Below, in pieces: positions 1 to 12,420 of a stretch of DNA of 64,000 nucleotides. The translations under genes and the position numbers were made by a program. Below the pieces are notes generated by a model that searched no databases, was not told where the DNA came from, and saw only the letters and a program-made list of their open reading frames with translations. Source of the DNA: Melanocharis versteri (taxonomy: Eukaryota > Chordata > Aves > Passeriformes > Melanocharitidae); contig VZTG01007436.1 of assembly GCA_013397845.1 (NCBI GenBank), positions 2,420,005 through 2,484,004 on the forward strand. Direction: 5' to 3'. The number at the start of each line of letters is the position of its first letter. Position 1 is the stretch's first letter.

Positions 1-1079
1 ATGTAGAAAAAAGGAAGGAATCTAAATTTCACTAGTATTAAGTCTATAGGCTAAAAAGCATAGAACTGTTTCAAAATCATTCATCCTGATTTTCAAAGAT
101 TATGTTCTCTTAGTGAAGAGTTATCTTCTTTAAATGCTTGGAGTGTGCAGTTTTCTTTCTTATAAAATGGAATTTCAGTTGGTATTCCTTAAATTAATGA
201 AAGAGCATAGAAAATATAAAGGCGAAAGATAACCTATAGGAGACTATTCTAGTTTCTTATAGTTTTCAAAGAAACATTATATTCTTAACACCCACTGAAG
301 ATGACATTTAAAAATTCAAACACAATTCAAATGAATTCAACAGCACACCATGGTGTCTTCTAGGAATGATTTTTTATAAACCTAAAGACAAAATTGTATG
401 TATTCATGCTTATTAACAGCACCACATTATATTTTACTTTGCTGCTCTTTAAATATGAGGTATCTTAAGAAAATTTGTGCAGGAGCAGATGAAAAACAAA
501 TCACATTAATACCACACAAATGCTCTAAAAAAATTCGAATCAGGAGGTAAAACTGTTTCAAACAGATACAGAACACATGACAAAATGGATGTAGCAGATG
601 AAGAGATGGATACAACATGCTGAGGGCTTAATGTAACATACAGCAAAATTGATATACCTCTTACTGAAATAAATAAAACATGGCATAATATATACATTTT
701 AATGAGTTGAATAAAGCATGTAAGGGAATTGATTAGAAAGTGTACTGAACTGAAAAACATAAAATAAAACATAATATAAAATAAAACGTAGTATTATGGA
801 TTTAATCAAATAAAAATATAAGTGATCGAACCATATTGAAATTACTAAAAAAAAAGAGCTGGATATAAACTGTGCTAAATTGAAGTAAAGAAAATATGGG
901 GTGTGTAAAGCTTAGTAAGCCCTGTGTATGAGTCCATCAGGGTCACATGGATCATTTCATTGTTCAGTTGTGTGCGACAGAGAAAATCATTAGGGTACAG
1001 AATTTGGATAAAGATGTATGATTCATATCTGGCTCTACCAGACAAACTTTTAATTTGATTTTATCAAAGCAACTTATAT
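1..1079. other. AT-rich non-coding sequence, no gene seen
   Basis: This stretch is AT-rich with frequent stops in all frames; the longest frames are under 90 codons, low in complexity and unlike known domains. I see no repeat family, splice-bounded segment or RNA gene. It is best read as intronic or intergenic DNA. Confidence 0.6.
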
Positions 1080-1400
1080 TCTCTCAAGTGCTTCTTATCT
1101 CACCTATTCTTGTTCTTCCTCTCTTTCCCCTTTACTCCTCCCCTTGTCCCCTTTCTTCTTCTCTCTTCCCTCCCTTTCACCATCCCACACCTGCTCCTCT
1201 GTGTTCTCACATGCCTTTTCCCTTGTCTGCACACTTTCTCCCTTTCACTTCTCTTCCTCTCTCTCTCTCTCTGTCTCTCTCTCTGTCTCTCTGTCTCTCA
1301 TCTTCACACTCTTTTGCTGGTTCTGTCTCTCTGGCGTTTGCCTGTTCCTCTCACACATTTGATCTCCCTTTCTTTCTTCCCCTCTTAATATTGTCTGGGT
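1080..1400. repeat. Pyrimidine-rich low-complexity tract with a CT microsatellite
   Basis: About 320 bases are overwhelmingly C and T on the plus strand. At the centre (1257-1299) is an almost pure CT dinucleotide run broken by three CTGT interruptions. All three forward frames stay open for 70-115 codons, but the products are only Ser/Leu/Pro/Phe strings, as expected from a CT repeat and not from a protein. A polypurine/polypyrimidine strand bias of this length can form triplex (H-DNA) structure; that is general knowledge, not shown here. Confidence 0.85.
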
Positions 1401-2934
1401 AACAATGATTCCTGTGTCCTAGTTTTCTGTTAAATATATAAACAATTGAGAGAATTGATAGAAGTGATTGCTGGATTAGATACAAACTTGATTCAAAGCC
1501 AGATATGAACATCTCAGTATTTTGTGTGGTGATGATTATGTACATAAATGGAAATTTCACAAAAAAGCCCATTTCTCTTTAGGCATGTTTGCATCTAAGC
1601 AGCCATCCTCCCTGCTCCACTCCTCTCATATTTGTCGAAACTTGAGTTTAAATTCATATGCAGAGCCTGGGCTTGATTGAAGCACTTTTCTTCTGATTCA
1701 AGCAATGAAAGTCAGACCTGAGGTTTGGATTTTACTTGTTTCATCCTGTGAATATATGATCCATGTTTTGGCTGTGTTACTGAGCATGCAGAATCATTGG
1801 TCTCATTGTTTTTCTTTGGTTTGTTTATATCACAAGCTTTAAAATAAAAATACCCCATACGTCAAACTTTGCCAAGACAGATTTTCACCTTTAGGTTTTC
1901 TTTTGTTTTTCCTCTTTCTTTCTAAAATTCACCCATTAAAAGTCTTAAAATTGGAAGGCAAACAAGCTTCTATCTTTGTAGTTTTTTTTTTTAGCTATTA
2001 ATCTTGGACTGTAAAGGAAAACTATATTCCTGCCAAGGCTGGCTTCAAAAGTTTGCCCTATTAAATTCATTTGATTGTTACTCTTTATTCTAAGTAACAT
2101 GTTCATTCTGGTTTAACCACGGCTGATGATGACCTGGTAATTTTCTAGTGAAGTAATACTTGACATAGGAAGCCCTCAGTTAAAGAAAGAGGGGTTTTGC
2201 TTGTTTCATGTTGGATCTGTGTGGAAGGAATTTTACTTCTGTGGCTGTATGGTCATGAATTGTTAAAAGAAAAATGATGTTCAAGGATTTTTATCTTCAA
2301 AGAACATCAGCATGTGTATGTCAGCAGAATACCTGAGTTGCTCTTCTGGTAATAAAGCTGCTAAGCTGTCTCTCTTTTGTTGACTGTGCCAAGGTGACAG
2401 GCTATGTACAGCCAAGTGATTGGTGCTGAAGACTGTTTATCTCCACTGTAGGCAGTGGAGTAACTGAAAGGTGTACTTTGGTTTATATTTTGTATTGCAC
2501 ACACAAAATGCACACATAGAGTGCTATCTGGATTGAGAGTCCACCATATTGAATGGTTGCTTGGTAGACTTTGCAGAACATTTATTTGTTTTAAAATCAC
2601 TTTATTAGATAGCATAACTATTTCTGTCAATTCACCCAGAATGCTTGAATCTGTCTTCCAATAAATATACTCTAAATCAATATTTATTAATTCATAAGAC
2701 AGAAGCCTGATGTTACTAAATACTGTCGTGTCCTCCCAGGAGCTTAGGATTTGGAGGGTGTAGTGGATAAATCATTTAGAATTTTAAGTGTTGAAGGTAA
2801 ACAGATTCTAGGAAAAAGATAGGGGTGTGAGAAAGCCATCTGTGTGCTTTTCTTATTTGGTATTTCATTGAATCCTGCTGTATTTAGTATTTTACATATT
2901 TAAATAGCTGTTTTCTAACTCTGCTTCATTTTAG
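1401..2934. other. Non-coding sequence, no gene seen
   Basis: AT-rich unique sequence with short T runs (for example near 1980). The longest open frame, 2361-2630 on the minus strand, is 89 codons without a recognisable domain or plausible splice context. Nothing else is supportable. Confidence 0.5.
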
Positions 2935-2988
2935 GGTTGCACTGAAAATGTTCGTTTGCAAGTCATTGAAGGGTGTTAGTCAAGCAAG
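2935..2988 (+). CDS. Weak candidate exon, splice-like edges only
   Basis: The segment follows a good acceptor: a TCTAACT branch-like motif, a T-rich tract and TTTTAG ending at 2934. It ends in CAAG before GTACCT, a moderate donor. It is 54 bases, a multiple of three, and only the second frame is open (about 17 residues, Lys/Val/Ser-rich, no recognised motif). In 64 kb of AT-rich DNA several such pairings are expected by chance, so this is a flag and not a gene call. Confidence 0.12.
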
Positions 2989-5900
2989 GTACCTTTATCC
3001 GGTCTTGTGAATCTTGAAGCTTAACAGTAGCTGTATAAGAAAGCAGAATGCCCTATATGCTGTAGTTTTAGCCAGATTAGATTTTGTTTTACTCCTTAAC
3101 CCTTAAATTTTTTTCTTATAAGCCGAGGTGGGCTGCTGCACAGACTTTGAGCTGTGATCTCCAGCTGCGACTCTCTTTTTCTGCTGGGATGCGCTGAGAC
3201 TTTTTCCCCCCCCCCACTGTATTTTACTTTGTTACTATTTTCAGTAGATTGTGTATTTAAAGGTTCTCATCCAGTTGCCCTTCACCGTTCTTTCTGAGGG
3301 GTAGCTTACAGTATATCAACAGAAAAGGGGATACTCTATTTCTAACTTAACCTTTTGTGCTTATATCTTTGACACTTGTTGACCATTCCAACCCATTAAA
3401 CAAGCATTTTCGGTCAACTGTATACTGAAAACAGCCACAACTCTCCATCAAATGGAGAGACATTAAGCTTTCACAGCAGGAATCAGACAGCCTTCAAAAT
3501 GTAAAGGAATCTGTTGTAATTTTTAAACATTCAAACTGTATTAATTCCCATGACAGTTATCCCTTAAGTCATTTCAGGCAGTTGCACACTTCTCAACTTT
3601 CACAGCTTTCATGTGGAGATCATGATTTTTTTTCTGATTGAAATATTTCCCCCATCTCTCATACTTGTGTTCATACTGGGAATGTTTTGAGTCTGAAAAA
3701 ATTACTTTAAGAAGTTCGCAGGTAACAGATTAAACTACTAGTAGTTCTGTTTAATGGCACTTTAACTGTGACTCTTATGATATTCTAATCCTCTTGGTTT
3801 AAATGGATTCTCTGGCTGATACTGAGTAACTTTCACAGACAGACCCACCAAGTCTTACTTCCGTATAAGTTTATTTGATATATTTTAGTAAATTCCTGAG
3901 GTTAATACAAGTAAGTGAACTAAACAAAAATACGTTGTTTTTTTTTTTTTTCCTTGATCTTTTCCACAAGATCCCTTTTCATAAACTCTATTCCAAATCT
4001 GTTATTTTCATAGAGAAATTTTAAGTAGTTTTCTGCTCTGGATTTGGAAGCCTAATCTGTGGAGTTTATTCTTTGTGTCCTGATTTAATTGTTCTTTTCT
4101 GGAGCAGTTGAGGGAGTAAATGAAAATTTAGTGTGATTAAAGAAAACGAACAAACATAAGGTATGCAAAACTTGAATGTAATGCATTTTCTGTAATGATT
4201 TTTATGAGCCAACCTTACAGTGGCTTTGACTGCTGACCTCTGAAAGCTTAGCCATTATGCACTACCAGTCTGGAATTTACTTCTCCTAACAGTGTAATCT
4301 TTGCTTGCAATGTGGATCATCTTTTCCCTCTGCCCTTTTTACCACTGGGCTAAATTATCCAGGTGTATTTAATCATTTTCATTTTTTTCATCGTTTTCAT
4401 TTTTGACACTGGGTCTGCATCAAGGACATCACTTAACTTCATTTCGAACTATGGCCACAATGACTGTGTCCATTTCCAACTACCATAAACCAGTCATAAA
4501 TCAGGAAAAAGTGCCTTGCTGCTTAAAACTGCTGAAATGAGCTTTTGAGCATTATGCTTACAAGAATGTCAGCCTGTCACAAAGTAAATCAGCAAAGTGT
4601 CCTTAAACCTTTGTTGCATCAGGGAATCTCTGACTTTGTGGTTTGAAGCCTGGTTATTCATTTTAGTGCCCTATTTCCTCCCATCGCAACACTCACATGT
4701 GATTATTATTTTGTTTGGACACTTCATCATGCTTTTTCTTCTTTATTTATGGCTGGTAATTATAGGTTTTATTGCTTACTCCTCTTTAGATTTTGTCTGA
4801 AATGAAACTTCTGGTGACTTCTAGTCTCGGAAATGCCACAGATTTACATTAATGCTCTAGGAACAGTGAGTTTATTTTACAATATTACTAGATGCTAATT
4901 CTACAGATTTACAATACCTATTCCTGCCCTACTTGAAATGTTTTATCTCTGCTTTCTGAGGTCAAAGTTCATGTGTTGAAAGCAATCATCCCCAGAGACT
5001 GACACTGAATATTGATGCTGAGTAGTGGGGCAACATCAAATCTATTGGTTATATTTGCACTGTTTGAATCTGGCCTGATGTTATTTGGCTCTGAATTACT
5101 GTGTCTTCTGAAAATTTGCATGAGCCCTAGGGTATTTCTTATTGTTTGCTATTCACTAACATGGAAAATCACTTTTGTTATGTCCAGCTATTGATAATCT
5201 ATCTCTAAAGTGGTATTATATTGAAATTTATTCCCTGATAGCCCTAAGTTCTTGTAAAAACCTTCTGAGAGTTGGGTCCTTATCCAGTTTAAGGAGAGGC
5301 TGTGTTTCACTATAATCTTTATAATAGTCAAAAGCTGAGTAGGAGTAGGTGGAAGGGTTGAAAATCCCAGGTAGTATTTCCACTGCCGAGCAACAATTTA
5401 TCCCTGTTGCTACTGAATCCCAAGCAGCTGGGAAAAAGGAGGTTTTTCAGAGACAGTTCATTGTGGCTTGAAGTTAGGGAAGTAACTTCAAGACAGTGTA
5501 ATTGAGTGTGATTGCTTAATTGGGGTTTGAAATTTCTTTCTGGCTTTGTTTCATTCTTTCTGACAAAGTAGGGTTAAGAGTAATTATTTTTTCATCAGTT
5601 ACTGACCTAAAATAGCAAGTTTGATGCATCAAAATAGATGAGAAATAAAGTTACAGTGTCTCAGTTTCTGCTAAACTTGTGTTTAATCTCTGAGTTTGTA
5701 TATGAATGATCAGATTTAGGGATATGTCAGCATTCTCATGATATATATTATTGTTAGTTGTTAATGTAATTTAATCTTCAAACATAATTTAGTTTTAAAT
5801 TAGATTTTGCACTGGGATTTTTTTCTTCTTCACTAGGACTAATAAAACCAACAAAGACTTTTTAAAAAATTTGATTATGAAATGTGTTCAGAAAATCTTC

Positions 5901-8900
5901 AGATGAAGACAATTTAGAAACAAGATAGGGAGGCTAGAGCAGTAAAATGACCGTTTTTTTAAGGATCCACTGTGTGGTTTATAAATTAAAGAGCAGTTTA
6001 CATATATGATAATAACCAATTCATTCAGTGATCAAAGAGTATATGTTTGGGTTTTATGGAATATACCTTACATTTTTCATTAACAGCAATGTATCTAATC
6101 CTGATTTCATGAGTGGAAATTTCAATTTATCCTTACATTTCGTGCTTTAGGTACTATTTTGGGAACATATTTTTCTGCATGGAGAGTGAGAGAAATGACC
6201 TGAAAGCAGTGTATTCTGAGCTGTAGTTGTAGAATATTAGTTTACCTTTAATCTGTTTAAAGTAGCTGCAAGGTATTCTTACAAGAGGAATGCAAGTCAG
6301 TCTTGTCTAGTCTCCTTTTTGGAGTGTCTTCTTGTAACAGGTTTTTCTTGTTTCCTTCTATTTTCCGATTGTCTTTGTTGAGGTGGATAGGGTTGTCATA
6401 CAGGGTGCATAACAGTGACAAAGTAAATCAAGTGTTAAGTAGGCCATAATAATTTGCATAATCCTTTTGCAAATCCTTCTAGGTGCATATTTGTTAATGA
6501 CTGAGATGTAACATTAGGGGGATGTGATAGAAACAGCATATTAATGGAAGACATATTTCAGTTTCTTGATTTGCTCATAGCTAACTTTAACTATGGATTT
6601 ATTAGCAAAGGCTATATTGATAAAAATTTAAATCTTGTCGCATCAAAAATAAAGTCTAATAAGTAATATCATGGATATAATTAACAGAATACCCCAGCAG
6701 TACTATCCAACGTGATTAATAGGTTCTATATTCAACTCATAGAGAAGAAGAAAGCACTATACTGTGTATTTTGAGTTTGTGTGGTTTGCCTCTCTCTGTA
6801 ACTGTAGAAAGTTCCTCAGTCATTGAAATTAAACCAAAAGCAAACTCCAATGTATCATAAGTTATTTGTAAATATGTTCTGTGCTTGACCTTTTTTTTCT
6901 TTTTAAATACATCTGCCGTGATGGCAGAGTCCTGTTGAACTGCCTGTGTGGACACTGTCCCATTGCAGTCCTCAAGGACTTCGCTGGGGTTCAGAGAAAG
7001 AAAGAAGGGCCCTGTGACAGTGCTAGAAGGAAAATACAACAAATATGAACGCTATGGAAAGCAAAGGAATACTGATGATTAATAATGCAGGAAAAAATTA
7101 TATAATTTGTCTAAATTGCTGTTTCTCTACTGGTTCAGGTGGTGAAAACGATTTCTGTGTGGGGTGTTCCCCCTGCCTCCACTCCTGGATTGTTTATTGG
7201 GGTTTTTTGTTTGTTGGTTTTGAGCTTGCATAATCTGTTTCAGAGCTCAGGATTATAATGCCCATTTTTGATTTGTGTAATTTCTTTTGTGGGTTTAAAT
7301 TTATTCACTCACATGGAGAAAGATGGGATACTGCTTCTTAATTAAGTAAATTTACACCTGGAATGAATTATTCTTATGTATAAAGAAGCAAGTGAAGCAT
7401 TCTGAAAATTGCTTATGCTCTTTTAAACAAGCTGTAATTTTACCAAACTGAATAATTAATCAAAACAAGATTGTTCTGCTCACAACAGCATCGTCAGAAA
7501 TCGTGTCTGGTATTATGTTACCTTACCTCAAAATAGGGTTCTTCAGTGGAATGAAGATGGCATCCAAAAATAAGTATGTGACTATTTCTATGAACTGTTT
7601 TAATTTTCTGGAAAGGTAGGGATTACTTGTGTTATTTCCAATTAATCTTTGGCATATTTTTCTTGAGGCATTAGGACACTAATGAATCTTGAGACATTCT
7701 GTAAATTGATCCAGTAACAGATGACATCAATAGTTGCTCATTCCATGTTTTTCTTGTTTTCTGTCAGGATGTGAAACTCTGTACTCCTGTTTTCGATATC
7801 ATCACTAAATGGCTGTTATGTAGAATATTACCTTACACCCCTGCATGGAGGGACTTCTGTAACAAGAAAGGAGATCTGCCTATTGTGGTTACCTAGTGAA
7901 GGCAAGGGAATTTTACTGGTACTTGTATGTGATCTCCCAATTCACGTACACAGTGATGGTAATCATATGATCTCATCATATAGGTGCCTTGTTAAATATA
8001 ATAACCATGCTCAGAATAGGAAAAAATATGGTGCTCTAATGATTTTATCCCGTTTATTCAGTAATATCACTGTAGTTAGAATTACCCTTTACTAACACAC
8101 CTAAAAATAAATTAATGGTTTTACATTTCCTGTTCCTCATTCCTATTTGTATTGTCTCCCAATGGACAAAATCAGTTGTTTATCCAGCTAGGAAGATATC
8201 TAAGTGTTTAGGCATCTTTTGCTTATTTTGGGTCTGCTTTGTGTGTTATAAAATAGTGTTTGTATGTATGGGAATTGAACTTCTGCTGCATCCAGTTTAA
8301 ATAAAAATTCTTTGGCAGAACTTATGCCTGTGCCATAGTAAAACACCCAAATGTGGATGGATGAGAAGGGTAAAGAGCAGAAGAAGAGATGGTAACAAGG
8401 AATTTGGTTTTGATTGGTGCCTCAGGGACGCAGCCCCATAAGTTTACCTCATCCTTCAAGAACCTTAGTAGCACGAATCCTCTGTGATCATCTTGGAGTT
8501 TAGGAATGAGAACCATGAGTAGGATGCTTTTGCTAATGTATAGATAGGAATTAAATACTGGAACATAGAATTTAATGTTTTTAGTGTTTTAAATTTTAAG
8601 TGAAATTACATATGGCGTAAGTAGAAGGGAATATGTAGATTTTCCTCAATTCTTTGGTCATTCCATTTTTTCCCTCTCCACCATAAAGAGTGTTGGGAAG
8701 CGGTTAGATGACTTTGTGTTCATATGCTGTACTTTCTTGAGGTTTTTACTTTGTCATGGAAAAATAGTGTCATTGGTAGGAAATCTGTCCGTTAATAAAA
8801 TTTGAAATTTATATTGTGGTTTGGTAAGTACAAATATTTTTGATGGCTCTCATGATTATAGTGCTAGGGGAAGACACCATATGGATTAATAAAATTTCAG

Positions 8901-10352
8901 CCAAATTGTTATTTTTGAAAAATATTGTTAACCAAAATTATATACCCGTTCTGGAAAGAAGAAGGTTCCCACATGGAAATATTATGCAGAATATGAAATT
9001 TTTCTTTTTCCCTAATTTACATAATGAAGAAGACCTTTCTATGATCTGTGAAGTTATCTTCAAATTATTTTTGTTTATTTAAAGTATTTTAGTAGCTCAA
9101 TATAGTTGTAGTAATTATCAGATGCACATAATTCTGCATATTTTTCTCAATCACTTTTTTTTTTCAGATTTCCTTTAAGGATTTCACAAATTCTTCCAGA
9201 AATCTTGAATCCCAAAACATTCAGTGTCTCTTGGGATATTCAAAAGCCTATTGAGTAACATTGCATCAAGTTGTAGATGGTATGGGAAATACTACTAATA
9301 ATGGTAAAGTTTATCCATTGCACATAAAATGCACAAGAAGTACTGCAATGTTTGCCATTATAATGTAGTTTGGATGGAGAATTACTCCCCCATCACCACC
9401 ACCACATCCCCCAGTATACAAGCTTTAGCCTGAAAAGTCATTGTTTTTTTTTTTTAACTCGACAATAGATTGTGATATGTTGTCCATTTCACAAACGTTT
9501 TGGTAAAAGATTTCTTGATTATGCATACTCATTCTTAACCAAGTAAGTCTAAGTAATTTTTTAACATAATCACTCAGAATTAATCGAAGTGTTTTTTGAT
9601 GGTAACTTTGTTCTTAATTTTTGGGAGGGTTTTTTATTGGTACTGTCTTCCTAAAAAATTCTGCAGCTTGTATCTACCATTTTTGACCCTTTTTTTTCTT
9701 CCTTAGCCATTTCCCATTTTTAACTGAATTTTCAGTTTTCTCCATATAGAAGAGAAATGTAGAAAAGTCCTTGACATGGAAGTACCTGATTATTTGATAG
9801 TAACAGAACTAAAACTTACCTCCTATTTCTTATTCTTGAGTAGTTTCAGAAATGCAGCTTCAAAAAGATACTAAAGATCTGCTTGTTTTTAAGCATGTTC
9901 CAAAGTATTTCTTCAGAAAAACATTTATCTGCTTTAGAAACAGGGATAGACAGTGAGGGGTATTCAAGTGTTTTGTTATTGGTGCATTATTCTTTCCTAA
10001 ATGGAAAATACTTTGAAATGTTTTTCTTGCATACTGTGTGAAGATTGTTCCAAACACCATGAGCCATCTAACTCCTAGACTTTGTGTTTGTTTTTTGTTT
10101 TCTTTTATTTCTCTCTCTCAAGAAAGAAAAATTGTCTTGAATCAGTCATTAGGAGAGTTCATAACCGATGTCAGATTAGTATAACTCTCAGAAAAAGGTC
10201 TAAAATAAACCAAGCTGACTCTTCTTCAAAAGAAAAAGAAAACAGCTGCCCTTAAAATGAAAACAACTGTCCTTCAGACTTTCCACCCTTCACACATTGT
10301 TTTTGAACCATTAGACTGCTGGTTAAGGTTAAGAGAGTAGCTTTGTAACACT
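2989..10352. other. Long AT-rich non-coding stretch
   Basis: More than 7 kb with no supportable gene. It holds short homopolymers: a C run near 3206, a T run near 3940, T runs near 9160 and 9445. Small open frames near 4.6, 5.0, 6.9, 7.1, 7.9, 8.1 and 8.9 kb are 60-100 codons, hydrophobic or low in complexity, and have no recognised domain. I saw no interspersed repeat. Long-intron DNA is the simplest reading. Confidence 0.55.
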
Positions 10353-10446
10353 AAAAAAAAAAGGTTCAAAGCCAACAAAAAAAAAACAAAACAGAAAACA
10401 AAAACCAAGCAACTAAGGAAACCGAACAAGAACAACAAAAAGAACT
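10353..10446. repeat. A-rich low-complexity tract
   Basis: The tract alternates A runs with short CAA, GAA and CCAA interruptions over about 95 bases. It resembles a degenerate poly-A tail or simple A-rich repeat. No LINE, SINE or retrocopy body was recognised on its 5' side (10200-10350), so I call it low-complexity only. Confidence 0.7.
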
Positions 10447-12002
10447 ATCTGGAGAAAGCTGATGCAGCCTTCTTCCCAGTTGCCCTTGAACACCTTGCTA
10501 ATTTCTAAATACAAAAAAAAGGGGGGGATTCAGCTTTCAAGCTCCCTAAATAATTTTGATTTCATCCCTGAGTGTTCAACTTTTTCCAGATGTTTTCTGC
10601 CATGGTTTTCTTTCCCATTCCACCACAGGTATAGTTAGTGTAGATTTTGACGTTGGAGTTCCCTTGGTATAATTAAGAGTAATTTTTTTACCCTTTTCTG
10701 ACCAGTGATGCTTGCTTCCCGAACTTCTGTAAGGGCTACCTCTTTGCCAAAAGAAGAATAATAGGGAGGTGGTATTTTCAGACTGGTTTGACTCTTTTCT
10801 CTTAGGCATTTTTTTTCCCACTTGGAATTTTATGATGAGGATTTTCTGCTTTTTTGTGTTGATTACACTATTAATTATTAAAGTTTCAAAGATTTATACA
10901 GATTATTCATTGCATACTAATGGAATATATAATATTGATATCTTAATTTTAATGAAAACAGAGTAAAAGAATTGCAAAAACTGTCAAAAAAAGTCACATC
11001 ATCACCAATGTCAATCCATTTTGTCCATGTTGTTACTTAGGGTGGTTGTCTTCCACTAATAAAAATGAACCATCTATATAGAGGCAAAAGCCACTCCATA
11101 TTTTAATTAATCCTCTATTTTTTGTCTGTTGGAAAAAGCTATTTGATCTCATAGTTCGCAGTGGCTGGGATAGATTTGCTTTTATTTCAAGAAGAGTGTG
11201 TGCATGGGGGAAGAGGGTGAAAGAAGGTTGAAATAAAAATTATGAAGTACTTACAAATGTGCATGTTCTCATGCAGACCAGTTTTATGTCTATAATAACC
11301 CCAAGTAAGTAGCTGTATTCATGCCTCTGTCAATCTGCCCACTTTGATTTGTATGGAAGCCATAGTTTAAATTTTCTCTTGCACTGCACCGCTGACAATG
11401 TTTTAACTGATGTGGAGACTCCTTGGAAAGAACATTTCTTAATTTTAAGAAAATTTATTCATTGTTGGGGGTGAAAAACCATCCGATTGTCTCCACCCAC
11501 TAATTATGACTACATTATATGTTTTTGTGTGTATGTGATAAATATGCATGCAAAATGCACTTTTAGAAGCTTGAAAACAAGAAAATTCTAAAAGCAAGCG
11601 TAATCATCAGGGTTTTACTTACTGTAGTTCTTGGCTTTGATAATGAGCCATCTTTTTCCCAAACAATTCTGTATCATTTTAAACACATTTAAATACAGTT
11701 TTGTGGAGGAAAAGTTGTCTATTTTTAGGTAGGAAATTTCATATTCCTGTGAAGTTTCTGTAATTGTATGAAGTTTATTTCTGTCCCCAGATGTCAGCAA
11801 TCAAAATCTGCATAAATACATTTTGTGTAAATCTGTTGGCAGCTGCTCTCCAGTCAGGTTCCTCAAGATATTAGCCTGTCTTTGAGTTTATGACAAAGTT
11901 AAAAATTATTCATTAAACTGACCTGCAGTATATTCAGTAACTGTAAAATTGCCTTGCAGTTCTATTTGGTTTGTAGATGTGATCACGAGTAAATTTTTAA
12001 CT
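10447..12002. other. Non-coding sequence, no gene seen
   Basis: AT-rich unique DNA. Open frames at 10576-10821 (minus) and 10769-10966 (plus) overlap each other, are 65-81 codons and have no domain. No repeat family was recognised. Confidence 0.5.
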
Positions 12003-12420
12003 TAATTAATTGGCCGTTTCTGTTGACAAGAAATTTATGTGGTAATAATTTGCTCGAAATAGATGCCGACTGTAGGAAATGAGATATCCATCATAGGCTT
12101 GTGTTCCACCAGCTGCACAGTGGCTATTATGAAAGTATTTCAGGCTGCGACGACCCCACTGTTTGTGCAGTCAGGATTATATATACCCACGATCCATTGC
12201 CTGCCTGAGAGGCGCTCATGGAGGTCTATGATAACAAAGACTTTGTGATTTATGGCTTGCTGTGAAAGCAGAGCTTGATGAGATTAAACAATTTCATAGC
12301 ACAAGTGTTTCTTAAGACCTGATTTGTAGTTGCAAGCTGATGGTAAATCACATTTATATATCTGAAAGCATGCTCAGCAGAGGAGTGCAATTACAGTTTA
12401 AGACAGCTACTTTTTATTTA
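12003..12420. promoter_or_regulatory. Candidate conserved non-coding block
   Basis: This block stands out for its even base composition, scattered CpG, lack of homopolymers and lack of repeat character. It opens with TTAATTAATTGGCCG (12002-12016), a homeodomain-type AT core beside GGCC, and contains an E-box-like CAGCTG at 12110-12115. The frame 12063-12248 (61 codons) has no domain. That makes it a plausible enhancer-like conserved element, but conservation cannot be judged from one sequence. Confidence 0.2.

Noticed and set aside
1055..1402. Overlapping open frames of 115, 92 and 72 codons on the plus strand
   Set aside because: They are the three readings of a CT-rich low-complexity tract and encode only Ser/Leu/Pro/Phe strings.
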